A stretch of 18,054 nucleotides of DNA. Source: Thermoflexus sp. (lineage in GTDB: Bacteria; Chloroflexota; Anaerolineae; B4-G1; DUEL01). The notes below the pieces were generated by a model that did not search any database, was not told the DNA's origin, and saw nothing but the letters and a program-made list of their open reading frames with translations. This document shows, in pieces, positions 6,097 to 12,632 of this stretch. The stretch spans positions 1 to 18,054 of the forward strand of contig JAPYWT010000007.1 of the NCBI GenBank assembly GCA_028276215.1, read 5' to 3'. The position numbers and the translations under genes were made by a program. The stretch's first letter is position 1. The number at the start of each line of letters is the position of its first letter.

Positions 6097-6342
6097 ATGA
6101 AGGTGACATATGATCCTGAGGTAGACGCTCTGTACATTCGTTTCCTGGAAACCACGGTCACCACGATGCATCTGGCAGAGGGAATCGCGGCCGACTACGA
6201 TGCAGAGGGCCGTCTGGCGGGGATTGAAATTCTGGATGCTCTGAAGCGATTCGGGCGTGATGATGTCATGCGCCAGATCATTCTGGAAAATGTGGCTCTG
6301 ATGCCGGTTCGCCGGGATGTGCCGGAAGAAATACCCGTATAA
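6097..6342 (+). CDS. DUF2283 family protein
   Basis: An 81-residue protein of unknown function. The N-terminal half is a clear DUF2283 domain: MKVTYDPEVDALYIRF, then AEGIAADYDAEGRLAGIEILDA (about 27-48). The C-terminal part (LKRFGRDDVMRQIILENVALMP...) is a predicted helix plus a proline-rich end. It sits between rplO and secY with short gaps (28 and 8 bases), so it should be co-transcribed with them. It is diverged from the DUF2283 gene at 2254 (shared positions are mainly the Y-D/R-E-x-D-x-LYI core), so the two are not a recent duplication. The start has only a weak GGGG upstream. Confidence 0.85.
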   Translation: MKVTYDPEVDALYIRFLETTVTTMHLAEGIAADYDAEGRLAGIEILDALKRFGRDDVMRQIILENVALMPVRRDVPEEIPV

Positions 6343-6350
6343 GGAGTGCT

Positions 6351-7670
6351 ATGATCCAGGCCGTACGTGATGCCCTGAGGCTTCCTGACCTGCGGCGGCG
6401 GTTGTTCTACACGCTGCTGATTCTGGTCATCTTCCGCGCGGCTTCTCACGTGCCGGTCCCGGGGATTGACCGGGAGGCTCTGCGCAGCCTGACCGGCGGA
6501 GCGGCCCAGTTGGTGAACATTCTGGACCTGCTCTCCGGCGGGGCGGTGGCGGAGTACTCGGTGCTGGCCAACGGGGTCTATCCGTACATCAACGCGTCCA
6601 TCATCATCCAGTTGCTGATCCCGGTCATCCCGGCGCTGAAGCGGCTGGCGGAAGAGGAGGGGGAGGCCGGGCGGCGGAAACTGAACCAGTGGACCTACTA
6701 CCTGACCATTCCGCTGGGGATGTTGCAGGCCTGGGGGCAGGCACAGTTGTTCAACGCCGCCGCGGCCCGTCCGGTCCTGCCCAACTTTGGCTTTGACCAG
6801 CCCGCGCACGTCCTGCCCACCATCTCGGTGCTCATCGCGATGACGGCGGGTACGATGTTCGCCATCTGGCTGGGGGAGTTGATCTCGGAGCAGGGCATCG
6901 GCAACGGCCTGTCGCTGATCATCTTTGGCGGCATCGTCGCCCGGACACCCGCCAACGTGGCGCGGATTTACACCAGCGACGGCTTCCTGGGTCTGCTGTT
7001 CTTCCTGATCATCACCGCGCTGGTGGTTTTCGTCATCGTCTACGTCCAGGAGGGGGAGCGGCGCATCCCCGTCCAGTACGGCAAGCGGGTACGGGGCCGG
7101 CGGATGTACGGCGGCGGCAGCACGTACATCCCGCTGCGGGTCAATATGGCGGGCATGATCCCGCTGATCTTTGCCCAGTCCATTCTTACTTTCCCGGCGG
7201 TCATTGCCCAGTTTTTCGCCAATTCGTCTAACCCGAATGTGGCGAGAGCGGCGGCGGATATTATGAACTTCTTCAGCGGGCACACGGTGGAATGGTACAC
7301 CACTCTCTTCTACGCAGTGCTCTACTTTGCCGCCGTCGTCGGGTTCACGTACTTTTACACCTTCGTCCTGGTGGAGCAGCAGAACCTGCCGGAGAACCTG
7401 CAGAAGTACGGCGGGTTTATCCCGGGTATCCGTCCCGGAAAGCAGACGGCGGACTACATCAACGGCATCTACAAGCGCATCACCCTGTTCGGCGCGCTGT
7501 TCCTGGGCGGTGTGGCCGTTCTGCCTTTCATCGTCCAGTTGCTGATGAACACGAGGGTGCTGCTCATCACCTCGGCGGGCCTGCTCATCGTTGTCGGCGT
7601 TGTGGTGGATACGATGCGGCAACTGGAGGCCCAGTTGCTGATGCGGCACTATGAGGGGTTTATCCGGTAA
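6351..7670 (+). CDS. secY: Preprotein translocase subunit SecY
   Basis: SecY is the membrane channel of the Sec translocon, with SecE and SecG, powered by SecA or the ribosome. The 439-residue product has the usual length and about ten hydrophobic segments, the first around residues 18-34 (LFYTLLILVIFRAASHVPVP). Family hallmarks are the plug region after it, the GQ-IGNG-like EQGIGNGLSLIIFGGI in TM5, the cytoplasmic loop with QEGERRIPVQYGKRVRGRR that contacts ribosome and SecA, and the second such loop with NLPENLQKYGGFIPGIRPGKQT. The ATG at 6351 follows AAGGAGTGCT. Its stop shares one base with the next start (TAATG). Confidence 0.98.
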   Translation: MIQAVRDALRLPDLRRRLFYTLLILVIFRAASHVPVPGIDREALRSLTGGAAQLVNILDLLSGGAVAEYSVLANGVYPYINASIIIQLLIPVIPALKRLAEEEGEAGRRKLNQWTYYLTIPLGMLQAWGQAQLFNAAAARPVLPNFGFDQPAHVLPTISVLIAMTAGTMFAIWLGELISEQGIGNGLSLIIFGGIVARTPANVARIYTSDGFLGLLFFLIITALVVFVIVYVQEGERRIPVQYGKRVRGRRMYGGGSTYIPLRVNMAGMIPLIFAQSILTFPAVIAQFFANSSNPNVARAAADIMNFFSGHTVEWYTTLFYAVLYFAAVVGFTYFYTFVLVEQQNLPENLQKYGGFIPGIRPGKQTADYINGIYKRITLFGALFLGGVAVLPFIVQLLMNTRVLLITSAGLLIVVGVVVDTMRQLEAQLLMRHYEGFIR

Positions 7671-7960
7671 TGCAGCGGGATGAGATTCTGAGAGTTCTGG
7701 CTCAATTTCGCGACCGGAGGGCCAAAGAGTTCGGGATCACCCGAATCGGCATCTTTGGCTCCCTGGCCCGAGGCGAAGCCACCGATGCCAGCGACGTGGA
7801 CGTGGTGGTGGAACTGGAGCGGCCGGATTTGCTGTTGCTGGTGGGCATCAAGCAGGAACTGGAAGAACTCCTGCAGCGGCCTGTGGATGTGGTTCGCTAT
7901 CGGGAGCGGATGAATCCGTTTCTCAAGAAGCGAATCCTGCGGGATGCCGTTTATGTATGA
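7670..7960 (+). CDS. MNT-domain nucleotidyltransferase, MntA-like antitoxin
   Basis: A 96-residue minimal nucleotidyltransferase. The active-site pattern is complete: GSLARGEATDASDVDVVVE (G30-S31, D42, D44) and a third carboxylate D73 in RPVDVVRY. In MNT-HEPN (MntA-HepT) toxin-antitoxin modules such proteins neutralise the HEPN RNase by adding AMP to its active-site tyrosine. The gene starts on the last base of the secY stop and overlaps by eight bases the start of a HEPN-like reading frame, exactly the layout of an MNT-HEPN pair. The partner is truncated, so this is probably an orphan antitoxin. Family assignment is firm; present function is inferred. Confidence 0.9.
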   Translation: MQRDEILRVLAQFRDRRAKEFGITRIGIFGSLARGEATDASDVDVVVELERPDLLLLVGIKQELEELLQRPVDVVRYRERMNPFLKKRILRDAVYV

Positions 7961-8084
7961 TCAGGAACTGGTACGAGAGATTCTTTTGCAGGTTTTGGAG
8001 GCCACCCGAAGGATAGCCCGGCGCTTTGATCCGATCTCGTCTCCTGCAGATTTTGTGAGTTCAGAAGCAGGGCTGGAAAAATAG
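7953..8084 (+). pseudogene. Truncated HEPN (HepT-like) toxin remnant
   Basis: An in-frame ATG at 7953, overlapping the MNT gene by eight bases, opens a 43-codon frame: MYDQELVREILLQVLEATRR, then IARRFDPISSPADFVSSEAGLEK. This matches the first third of HepT-type HEPN proteins, which normally have about 110-120 residues and continue after a G-x-x-K/R-LD segment. The catalytic R-x4-6-H motif lies in the missing part. The match ends at the TAG (8082-8084); 12 bases further, in the same frame, the ATPase gene starts. The missing HEPN portion does not appear elsewhere in the window. It is most likely a toxin broken by insertion or deletion at this point. Confidence 0.75.
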
Positions 8085-8096
8085 GGAGCGGGAGAA

Positions 8097-9218
8097 ATGT
8101 ACAAGTCTCTCAGAATCCGCAATTTTCGGGGGTTTCACGAACTGGTTTTGGACGACTTGGCGCAGATCAACCTGTTCGCTGGAAAGAACAATTCTGGTAA
8201 GACTGCATTGCTGGAAGCGTTGCTTTTGCTGCAGGGTGTCTCTCCCAGAGAAGTTATTGCCAGCTTACGACGGGTTGAACGTCAACAGCGGTGGATTGAA
8301 CGCCCGGGCACCGAAAGAATCAGGTCTTGGTTATCCGTTGAGGAAGTGGGGGAAGAGATTCCTTTACTTTTTCATCAAATGGATTTAGACAAAACTATAG
8401 AGATAACTGGTCAAACGCCCAGGTCCGTTAAACGCTCTCTTAGAATTACTGTTCTCAAGGAATGGTCTAAAGAGGAATTAAAAGAGACGCTGGCTCGTTT
8501 GCCACGATTTGTTGGAGATCCCGAGGATTTTTTGGGCCAGCCGATAGATCGAATTTTTCTGTTTGACTATCAAGAGGGGGATCAAAACTACAAGTCTCTC
8601 ATCATCATAAGTAAAGAGCGTTCTATTGCGGTGGAGGGAGGCCCCTCTCCTCTGGATGTGGCTTACCGAGGAGCGCGCATCCTTTTTCTGACACCCAAAA
8701 TTATTGGAGATTACGGGAATTTGGAAAAGGCTGGTGAGGCAGGTGTCGTATTGCAACTTCTGAGATTTATTGAACCGAGAATAGAGCGGCTGGTTACCAT
8801 ATATGACGACCGCCGCAATGAGCCGATGCTGTACGGAGCGCTGAGAGACTTGCAATATCGTGTGCCCTTGTACGTTATGGGCGATGGTATGATCCGTCTG
8901 GTAGATTTGGCCATCCGCCTTGGGAATGCCCGGAATGGCATTTTGCTGATAGACGAATTTGAGAATGGTCTCCATTGGTCTATCCTGCCAACAGTATGGG
9001 AGGCTCTGGGAGAAACGGCTCGCCGTTTGAATGTTCAGGTTTTCGCAACCACGCACAGTTATGAATGTATCAAATCGGCTCATGAAGCGTTCTCAAAAAG
9101 GGATTCTTATGATTTTCGTCTTTATCGCCTGGAGGAAGTGGAAGGGAACATTCAGGCCGTAGCGTATGACCGCGAAACTCTTGGCATAGCACTGGAAGCA
9201 AGGTTGGAGGTACGGTAA
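8097..9218 (+). CDS. OLD-like AAA/ABC-type ATPase
   Basis: A 373-residue P-loop ATPase of the AAA_15/AAA_21 (OLD/RecF-like) type. The N-terminus YKSLRIRNFRGFHELVLDDLAQINLFAGKNNSGKTALLEAL carries the typical first strands and Walker A (G29-K-N-N-S-G-K35-T36). A signature-like YVMGDGMIRLVDLAIRL lies at 259-275, Walker B ILLIDEFENGLHW at 282-294 (D286, E287), and the switch histidine is H320 (VFATTHSYE). It lacks a fused TOPRIM domain; such a domain is supplied by the next gene, which starts at the base after this stop. OLD-family ATPases drive anti-phage and plasmid-control nucleases (OLD, GajA). The ATG at 8097 has GGGAGCGGGAG upstream. The coding sequence looks more AT-rich, with more ATA, TTA and AGA codons than the ribosomal genes, which suggests transfer. 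Confidence 0.88.
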   Translation: MYKSLRIRNFRGFHELVLDDLAQINLFAGKNNSGKTALLEALLLLQGVSPREVIASLRRVERQQRWIERPGTERIRSWLSVEEVGEEIPLLFHQMDLDKTIEITGQTPRSVKRSLRITVLKEWSKEELKETLARLPRFVGDPEDFLGQPIDRIFLFDYQEGDQNYKSLIIISKERSIAVEGGPSPLDVAYRGARILFLTPKIIGDYGNLEKAGEAGVVLQLLRFIEPRIERLVTIYDDRRNEPMLYGALRDLQYRVPLYVMGDGMIRLVDLAIRLGNARNGILLIDEFENGLHWSILPTVWEALGETARRLNVQVFATTHSYECIKSAHEAFSKRDSYDFRLYRLEEVEGNIQAVAYDRETLGIALEARLEVR

Positions 9219-9854
9219 ATGCCGGAAGTACCGGAGTCTTTGATCTCTCAGCCTGCTGTAGTGCTGGTTGAAGGCGATGAGGACAAAAGGTTTTTCGGCG
9301 CTCTGGTCAAGAGATTGAATCTGGACACATTTCAAGTCTTTGCTGTGGGTGGTAAAGCGAAATTTGCAGGCTGGTTGAGAGCGATAAAGAGTTCCCCGGG
9401 CTTTGCAACTGTTCGGCATCTGATTGTTATCAGGGATGCAGATGAGGATCCAAAGGCCGCTTTTCAAAGCATCCGGACAGCCCTGATCAACGCAGGCCTG
9501 CCCGCGCCTGAGCGTCCATTGGCCAGTACGGGGGATACCCGCCCTGTCGTTACCATAGCGATTCTACCCGGTGGAGACAGGCCAGGAAAATTGGAAGATC
9601 TGTGTCTGGAGTCTGTAAATCAAGACCCGGCTTTCTCCTGTTTAGACGAGTACTTTAAATGCCTGGAGTCTTGCTTGCCACCAGAGGAATTTCCTCAAGA
9701 CCTTTCCAAAGCGAAAGTTCATGCTTTTCTTGCTTCAAGACGTGAGCCAGATTTGCGCCTGGGGGAAGCGGCCGAGAAGGGCTATTGGCCGTTGGATTCG
9801 GAGTCTTTTACCAGCATCAAGGAGTTGCTTCGCAAGATTGGAGAGCAGTTGTAG
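9219..9854 (+). CDS. TOPRIM / DUF3226-like protein, partner of the ATPase
   Basis: A 211-residue protein with a TOPRIM-like pattern: a first strand with a catalytic-type glutamate, VVLVEGDEDKRFFGALVKRL (E18-G19), a middle VGGKAKF segment, and an acidic strand LIVIRDADEDP (D73, D75, E76). A later ILPGGDRPGKLEDLCLESV (about 115-133) and the end of the chain match the general plan of DUF3226 proteins. TOPRIM folds bind divalent metal and cut or join DNA in OLD nucleases, primases and topoisomerases; nuclease activity is inferred here. The gene starts at the base after the ATPase stop, with a GAGGTACGG site, so the two are almost certainly translated as a unit. Composition resembles the ATPase gene. 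It is followed by adk after 15 bases. Confidence 0.8.
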   Translation: MPEVPESLISQPAVVLVEGDEDKRFFGALVKRLNLDTFQVFAVGGKAKFAGWLRAIKSSPGFATVRHLIVIRDADEDPKAAFQSIRTALINAGLPAPERPLASTGDTRPVVTIAILPGGDRPGKLEDLCLESVNQDPAFSCLDEYFKCLESCLPPEEFPQDLSKAKVHAFLASRREPDLRLGEAAEKGYWPLDSESFTSIKELLRKIGEQL

Positions 9855-9869
9855 GAAGTGAGATCGTTT

Positions 9870-10559
9870 ATGGGCTGCCGGATTGTGTTGTTGGGGATGC
9901 CCGGAGCGGGCAAGGGAACGCAGGCGGAGCAACTGGCGCAGGCGCTGGGCGTCCCGCATGTCGCCAGCGGAGACCTGTTCCGGGAGCATCTGGATAAAGG
10001 GACGGAACTGGGCCGCCAGGCGCGGGCCTACATGGAGCGGGGCGACCTGGTGCCCGATGAGGTGACCATCGGTATGGTCGCGGAGCGGATTGCCCGTCCG
10101 GATTGCGCCAACGGCTTCATCCTGGACGGCTTCCCGAGGACCGTCGCGCAGGCGGAGGCGCTGGAGCGTCTCCTGAAAGGGAACGGGACAGCGCTGGACG
10201 TGGTGGCGTTCATCCGGGTGCGAGAAGAGGTGGCACTGGCCCGCCTGGCAGGCCGCTGGACCTGCCGGAACTGTGGGGCGGTCTACCACACCCTGTTTAA
10301 CCCGCCCAGGCAGGCAGGGGTATGTGACGCCTGCGGAGGCGAACTCTACCAGCGCCCCGACGAGACCGAAGAGGCCCACCGCCGCCGTCTGCAGGTCTAC
10401 CAGCAGCAGACGGCGCCATTGGTGGACTACTACCGCCGGGCCGGCCTGCTGGTGGAGATAGACGGCGAGCAGTCCATTGAGGATGTCCAGGCCGACCTGC
10501 GGGCGGTCGTGGAGAGTGCTTGCGGCTCGCTCACCGCGGAGAGCGCTGAGCGCCTGTAG
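9870..10559 (+). CDS. adk: Adenylate kinase, zinc-LID form
   Basis: Catalyses ATP + AMP = 2 ADP in the cytoplasm. From the ATG at 9870 there are 229 residues. The P-loop GMPGAGKGT is at 9-17, the AMP-binding region at about 33-62 (SGDLFREHL, ending GDLVPDE), DGFPRT at 86-91, and a long LID domain with four cysteines, C132/C135 and C152/C155 (CRNC...CDAC), which normally bind zinc. The RPDE-x-RRRLQVY block follows. A GTG at 9858 in frame is possible but lies two bases from GGAA; the ATG gives the normal N-terminus. The C-terminal tail CGSLTAESAERL is unlike the family and leads into repeat-like sequence. Lies between secY and map as usual, but displaced by the insert. Confidence 0.96.
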   Translation: MGCRIVLLGMPGAGKGTQAEQLAQALGVPHVASGDLFREHLDKGTELGRQARAYMERGDLVPDEVTIGMVAERIARPDCANGFILDGFPRTVAQAEALERLLKGNGTALDVVAFIRVREEVALARLAGRWTCRNCGAVYHTLFNPPRQAGVCDACGGELYQRPDETEEAHRRRLQVYQQQTAPLVDYYRRAGLLVEIDGEQSIEDVQADLRAVVESACGSLTAESAERL

Positions 10560-10568
10560 TAGAGTCCA

Positions 10569-10588
10569 TCTGCGGTCTCTGCGGTGCG
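10569..10588 (+). repeat. Short 9-bp tandem repeat (adk-map spacer)
   Basis: CTGCGGTCT followed by CTGCGGTGC, in the 33-base spacer before the map ATG. Two units only; related in character to the other spacer arrays but with a different period. No good Shine-Dalgarno other than G-rich GCGGGCG precedes the map start. Confidence 0.4.
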
Positions 10589-10592
10589 GGCG

Positions 10593-11378
10593 ATGATTCA
10601 CCTCAAATCGGCAGGTGAGATTGAAAAAATGCGCCGGGCCGGGCGGATTGTCGCCGAGGTCCTGGTGCGGATGCGGGAGTGGGTGGCGCCGGGGGTCACC
10701 ACCGCAGAACTGAACGAAAAGGCGGAGGAACTGATCCGTCGCCGGGGCGGCATCCCGTCCTTCAAGGGCTATCCGCCGGGCAGTTCGCACCCTTTCCCGG
10801 CCGCGATCTGTACGTCCATTAACGAGGAACTGGTCCACGGCATTCCCGGCCCCCGGGTGCTGAAGGAAGGGGACATTATCAGCATAGACGTCGGGGCCAT
10901 CTACGACGGCTATCACGGCGACGCGGGCATCACCCTGCCGGTGGGGGAGGTGAGCCCGGAGGCCCGGCGTCTGTTGGAGGTGACGGAGGGGGCCCTCTAT
11001 GCGGGCATCGCCCAGGCCCGGGCCGGGAACCGTGTGGGTGACATCTCCGCCGCCATCCAGACCTTCGTGGAGTCCCAGGGCTACAACGTGGTGCGGGAGT
11101 ACACCGGTCACGGCATCGGGCGGCAGATGCATGAGCCGCCGCAGATTCCCAACCACGGAGAGCCCGGGCGGGGCCCGCTACTGCGGTCGGGGATGACCGT
11201 CGCCATAGAGACGATGGTGCTGGCGGGCGACTACCGGGTGCGGACTCTGCCCGACCACTGGACGGTCGTCTCCGCCGACGGCCAACTGACGGCCTACTTT
11301 GAGCACACCGTCCTGATCCGGGACGGAGAGGCGGAGATTCTGACGCCGTGGCATGTTGGGCTCAGGGGTATTGAATGA
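10593..11378 (+). CDS. map: Methionine aminopeptidase, type I
   Basis: Removes the N-terminal methionine from nascent proteins. From the ATG at 10593 the protein has 261 residues, as expected for a type I enzyme without extension. The five metal ligands are in place: D99 (ISIDVGA), D110 (DGYHGDAG), H173 (EYTGHGIGRQMHE), E206 (VAIETMV) and E237 (AYFEHTVLI); the substrate histidine H82 is in ELVHGIPG. A GTG at 10584 in frame is less likely, as the ATG gives the family start MIHLKSAGEIEKMRRAG. The end overlaps the next gene by ATGA (11375-11378). Downstream, infA would be expected but is absent. Confidence 0.97.
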   Translation: MIHLKSAGEIEKMRRAGRIVAEVLVRMREWVAPGVTTAELNEKAEELIRRRGGIPSFKGYPPGSSHPFPAAICTSINEELVHGIPGPRVLKEGDIISIDVGAIYDGYHGDAGITLPVGEVSPEARRLLEVTEGALYAGIAQARAGNRVGDISAAIQTFVESQGYNVVREYTGHGIGRQMHEPPQIPNHGEPGRGPLLRSGMTVAIETMVLAGDYRVRTLPDHWTVVSADGQLTAYFEHTVLIRDGEAEILTPWHVGLRGIE

Positions 11379-11644
11379 GTCCCAAGGTCCTTCAAGAAGG
11401 AGCGTTGGTTTTCTGGTTTCACAGTTACGATGCCCGTTTTGAGGGACGAGCCAGTGTCCATGTGGGCAAGGGCTCGCAGGATGACCGGAACGACGCAAAA
11501 ATCTGGCTGGAACCAGAGGTTGAAGTGGCTCATGTCGGACGGACATTGAGACGGGATGAGTTGCGTCGGGCCCTGAAGGTTATTGAGCAAAATCGGCAGT
11601 ACTTGTTAGAGCAGTGGTATGTCTATAAAGGCAAAGCAGACTGA
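11375..11644 (+). CDS. DUF4160 family protein
   Basis: An 89-residue protein of unknown function matching DUF4160. The family pattern is a beta strand with an F-x-F/W-F-x-S/Y element (LVFWFHSYDARFEGRASVHV), then an AKIWLEPEVEVAH strand pair, then a C-terminal helix with RDELRRALKVIEQNRQYLLEQWYVYKG. DUF4160 genes very often precede a DUF2442 gene, as here, and the pair has been proposed to be a toxin-antitoxin-like module; that is not proven. The gene overlaps map by ATGA and the next gene by 26 bases, so it is translated with both. Confidence 0.88.
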   Translation: MSPKVLQEGALVFWFHSYDARFEGRASVHVGKGSQDDRNDAKIWLEPEVEVAHVGRTLRRDELRRALKVIEQNRQYLLEQWYVYKGKAD

Positions 11645-12008
11645 CGAACAGATGCAACTCAAAAGATATAGTGTGCAATACCCGATTTCTGCCTATACAT
11701 TTCCTCGCGAAGCCCGAATTCACGAGGTGTGGTTTGACGAGGAGTATATGCACATCGCGCTGACAGACGGCCGACTGCTCTCTGTCCCGTTGTGGTGGAT
11801 TCCAACTTTGTATAATGCCGAGCCTGAGGAGCGAGAGAAGTTTGAAATCAGCCGGGATCGGACAATGATTATCTGGGATCCAGAGAAGTGCGCCATCAAC
11901 GATGAGATCAGCATTTTTGATTTGCTGGGGCCTGGGGAAGAAGTAGAGGAGGGTCGGTTTATTGCCCAAGAACAGCGACCCCGAAGTGTTGAAGTGAAAG
12001 TGCTTTGA
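11619..12008 (+). CDS. DUF2442 family protein
   Basis: A 129-residue protein whose centre matches DUF2442: the strands RIHEVWFDEEYMHIALTDGRLLSVPLWWIPTLYNAEPEEREKFEIS (about 31-76), ending with an INDEISIFDLLGPGEE segment (about 97-112). The DUF2442 motif of a DGR-x-x-x-VPL-W-P-L loop followed by a P-E-x-R helix is clear. The function is unknown; the domain is commonly paired with DUF4160. The start at 11619 overlaps the DUF4160 gene; an internal ATG at 11652 (MQLKRYS) is an alternative, since neither has a good ribosome binding site. It looks more AT-rich than the ribosomal genes. It occupies, with DUF4160, the expected infA position. Confidence 0.87.
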   Translation: MSIKAKQTDEQMQLKRYSVQYPISAYTFPREARIHEVWFDEEYMHIALTDGRLLSVPLWWIPTLYNAEPEEREKFEISRDRTMIIWDPEKCAINDEISIFDLLGPGEEVEEGRFIAQEQRPRSVEVKVL

Positions 12009-12060
12009 TGAGGGGAATTTGGTCTTCCAACAACAGAATTTGTGGGAGCAGGAGGATAAA

Positions 12061-12174
12061 GTGAAAGTTTCACCATCGGTCAAACGGCGCTGTCCCAAGT
12101 GCAAAATCATCCGTCGCAAAGGCGTCATTCGGGTCATCTGCGAGAACCCGAAGCACAAACAGCGACAGGGCTGA
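12061..12174 (+). CDS. rpmJ: 50S ribosomal protein L36, zinc form
   Basis: L36 is the smallest large-subunit protein and stabilises 23S rRNA helices near the factor site. A GTG at 12061 opens a 37-residue frame starting MKVSPSVKRRCPKCKIIRRK and ending NPKHKQRQG, matching the family from end to end. The zinc ligands C11, C14, C27 and H32 (CPKC...C....H) are all present. An AGGAGG sits at 12049-12054, six bases before the GTG. It heads the alpha cluster; the preceding 52 bases hold no infA. Confidence 0.96.
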   Translation: MKVSPSVKRRCPKCKIIRRKGVIRVICENPKHKQRQG

Positions 12175-12177
12175 TTC

Positions 12178-12219
12178 CACGCTTTACGTTTCACGCTTCA
12201 CGTTTCACGCTTCACGTAT
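12178..12219 (+). repeat. Heptameric tandem repeat, CACGTTT family (rpmJ-rpsM spacer)
   Basis: Six units in exact register: CACGCTT, TACGTTT, CACGCTT, CACGTTT, CACGCTT, CACGTAT. A diverged unit (CCCATTC) and the GGAGGAC ribosome binding site of rpsM complete the spacer. The same unit family returns in the rpsM-rpsK spacer. Confidence 0.9.
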
Positions 12220-12235
12220 CCCATTCGGAGGACGT

Positions 12236-12625
12236 ATGGCTCGTATCGCCGGTGTAGACCTGCCCAGAGATAAACGGGTGGAGATCGGTCTGACCTATAT
12301 CTACGGTATCGGGCGCAGCCTGAGCAATCAGATTCTGCGCAAGGCTGGCGTGGACCCGGACAAGCGGGTGAAGGACCTCAGCGAGGCCGAGGTGGCCCGC
12401 CTGCGCGAGATCATTGACCGCGAGTATAAGGTGGAGGGCGACCTGCGGCGCGAGGTGCAGATGAACATCAAGCGCCTGATAGAAATCGGGTGCTACCGCG
12501 GGTTGCGCCACCGGATGAACCTGCCGGTGCGCGGTCAGCGCACACGGACGAACGCGCGCACCAAACGAGGGCCGCGCAAGACCGTCCCCGGTCGTGGCCG
12601 TCGCCGCGGCGCCAAGAAGAAGTAA
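12236..12625 (+). CDS. rpsM: 30S ribosomal protein S13
   Basis: S13 lies in the 30S head and forms inter-subunit bridges with L5 and contacts with P-site tRNA. The 129-residue product starts MARIAGVDLPRDKRVEIGLTYIYGIG, the standard N-terminus, then the helix-two-turn-helix region, the signature GCYRGLRHRMNLPVRGQRTRTNARTRKG-like block, and a basic tail ending RRRGAKKK. The ATG follows CGGAGGACGT. In E. coli S4 represses translation from a pseudoknot before this gene; here that stretch is the heptameric array, so this control seems absent. Confidence 0.97.
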   Translation: MARIAGVDLPRDKRVEIGLTYIYGIGRSLSNQILRKAGVDPDKRVKDLSEAEVARLREIIDREYKVEGDLRREVQMNIKRLIEIGCYRGLRHRMNLPVRGQRTRTNARTKRGPRKTVPGRGRRRGAKKK

Positions 12626-12632
12626 ATCACTT

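Noticed and set aside
6195..7649. 484-residue open frame on the minus strand opposite secY
   Set aside because: It mirrors secY codon structure in a GC-rich gene; its translation is rich in D, R, H and Q with no family features, and secY is certain.
8478..9083. 201-residue minus-strand frame opposite the ATPase gene
   Set aside because: The plus-strand ATPase has intact Walker and switch motifs; the antisense product resembles nothing.
7953..9218. HEPN-ATPase fusion protein
   Set aside because: The two parts are in the same frame, but a TAG at 8082 separates them and the ATPase has its own ATG with a good ribosome binding site.
9735..11156. 473-residue minus-strand frame opposite adk and map
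   Set aside because: Antisense shadow across two certain genes, of low-complexity composition with no recognisable domain.
12009..12060. Possible remnant of infA before rpmJ
   Set aside because: Only 52 bases are available and none of the frames resembles an IF-1 segment.
12175..12235. S4-type translational control pseudoknot before rpsM
   Set aside because: The interval is almost wholly the CACGTTT array and shows no hairpin suited to a pseudoknot.
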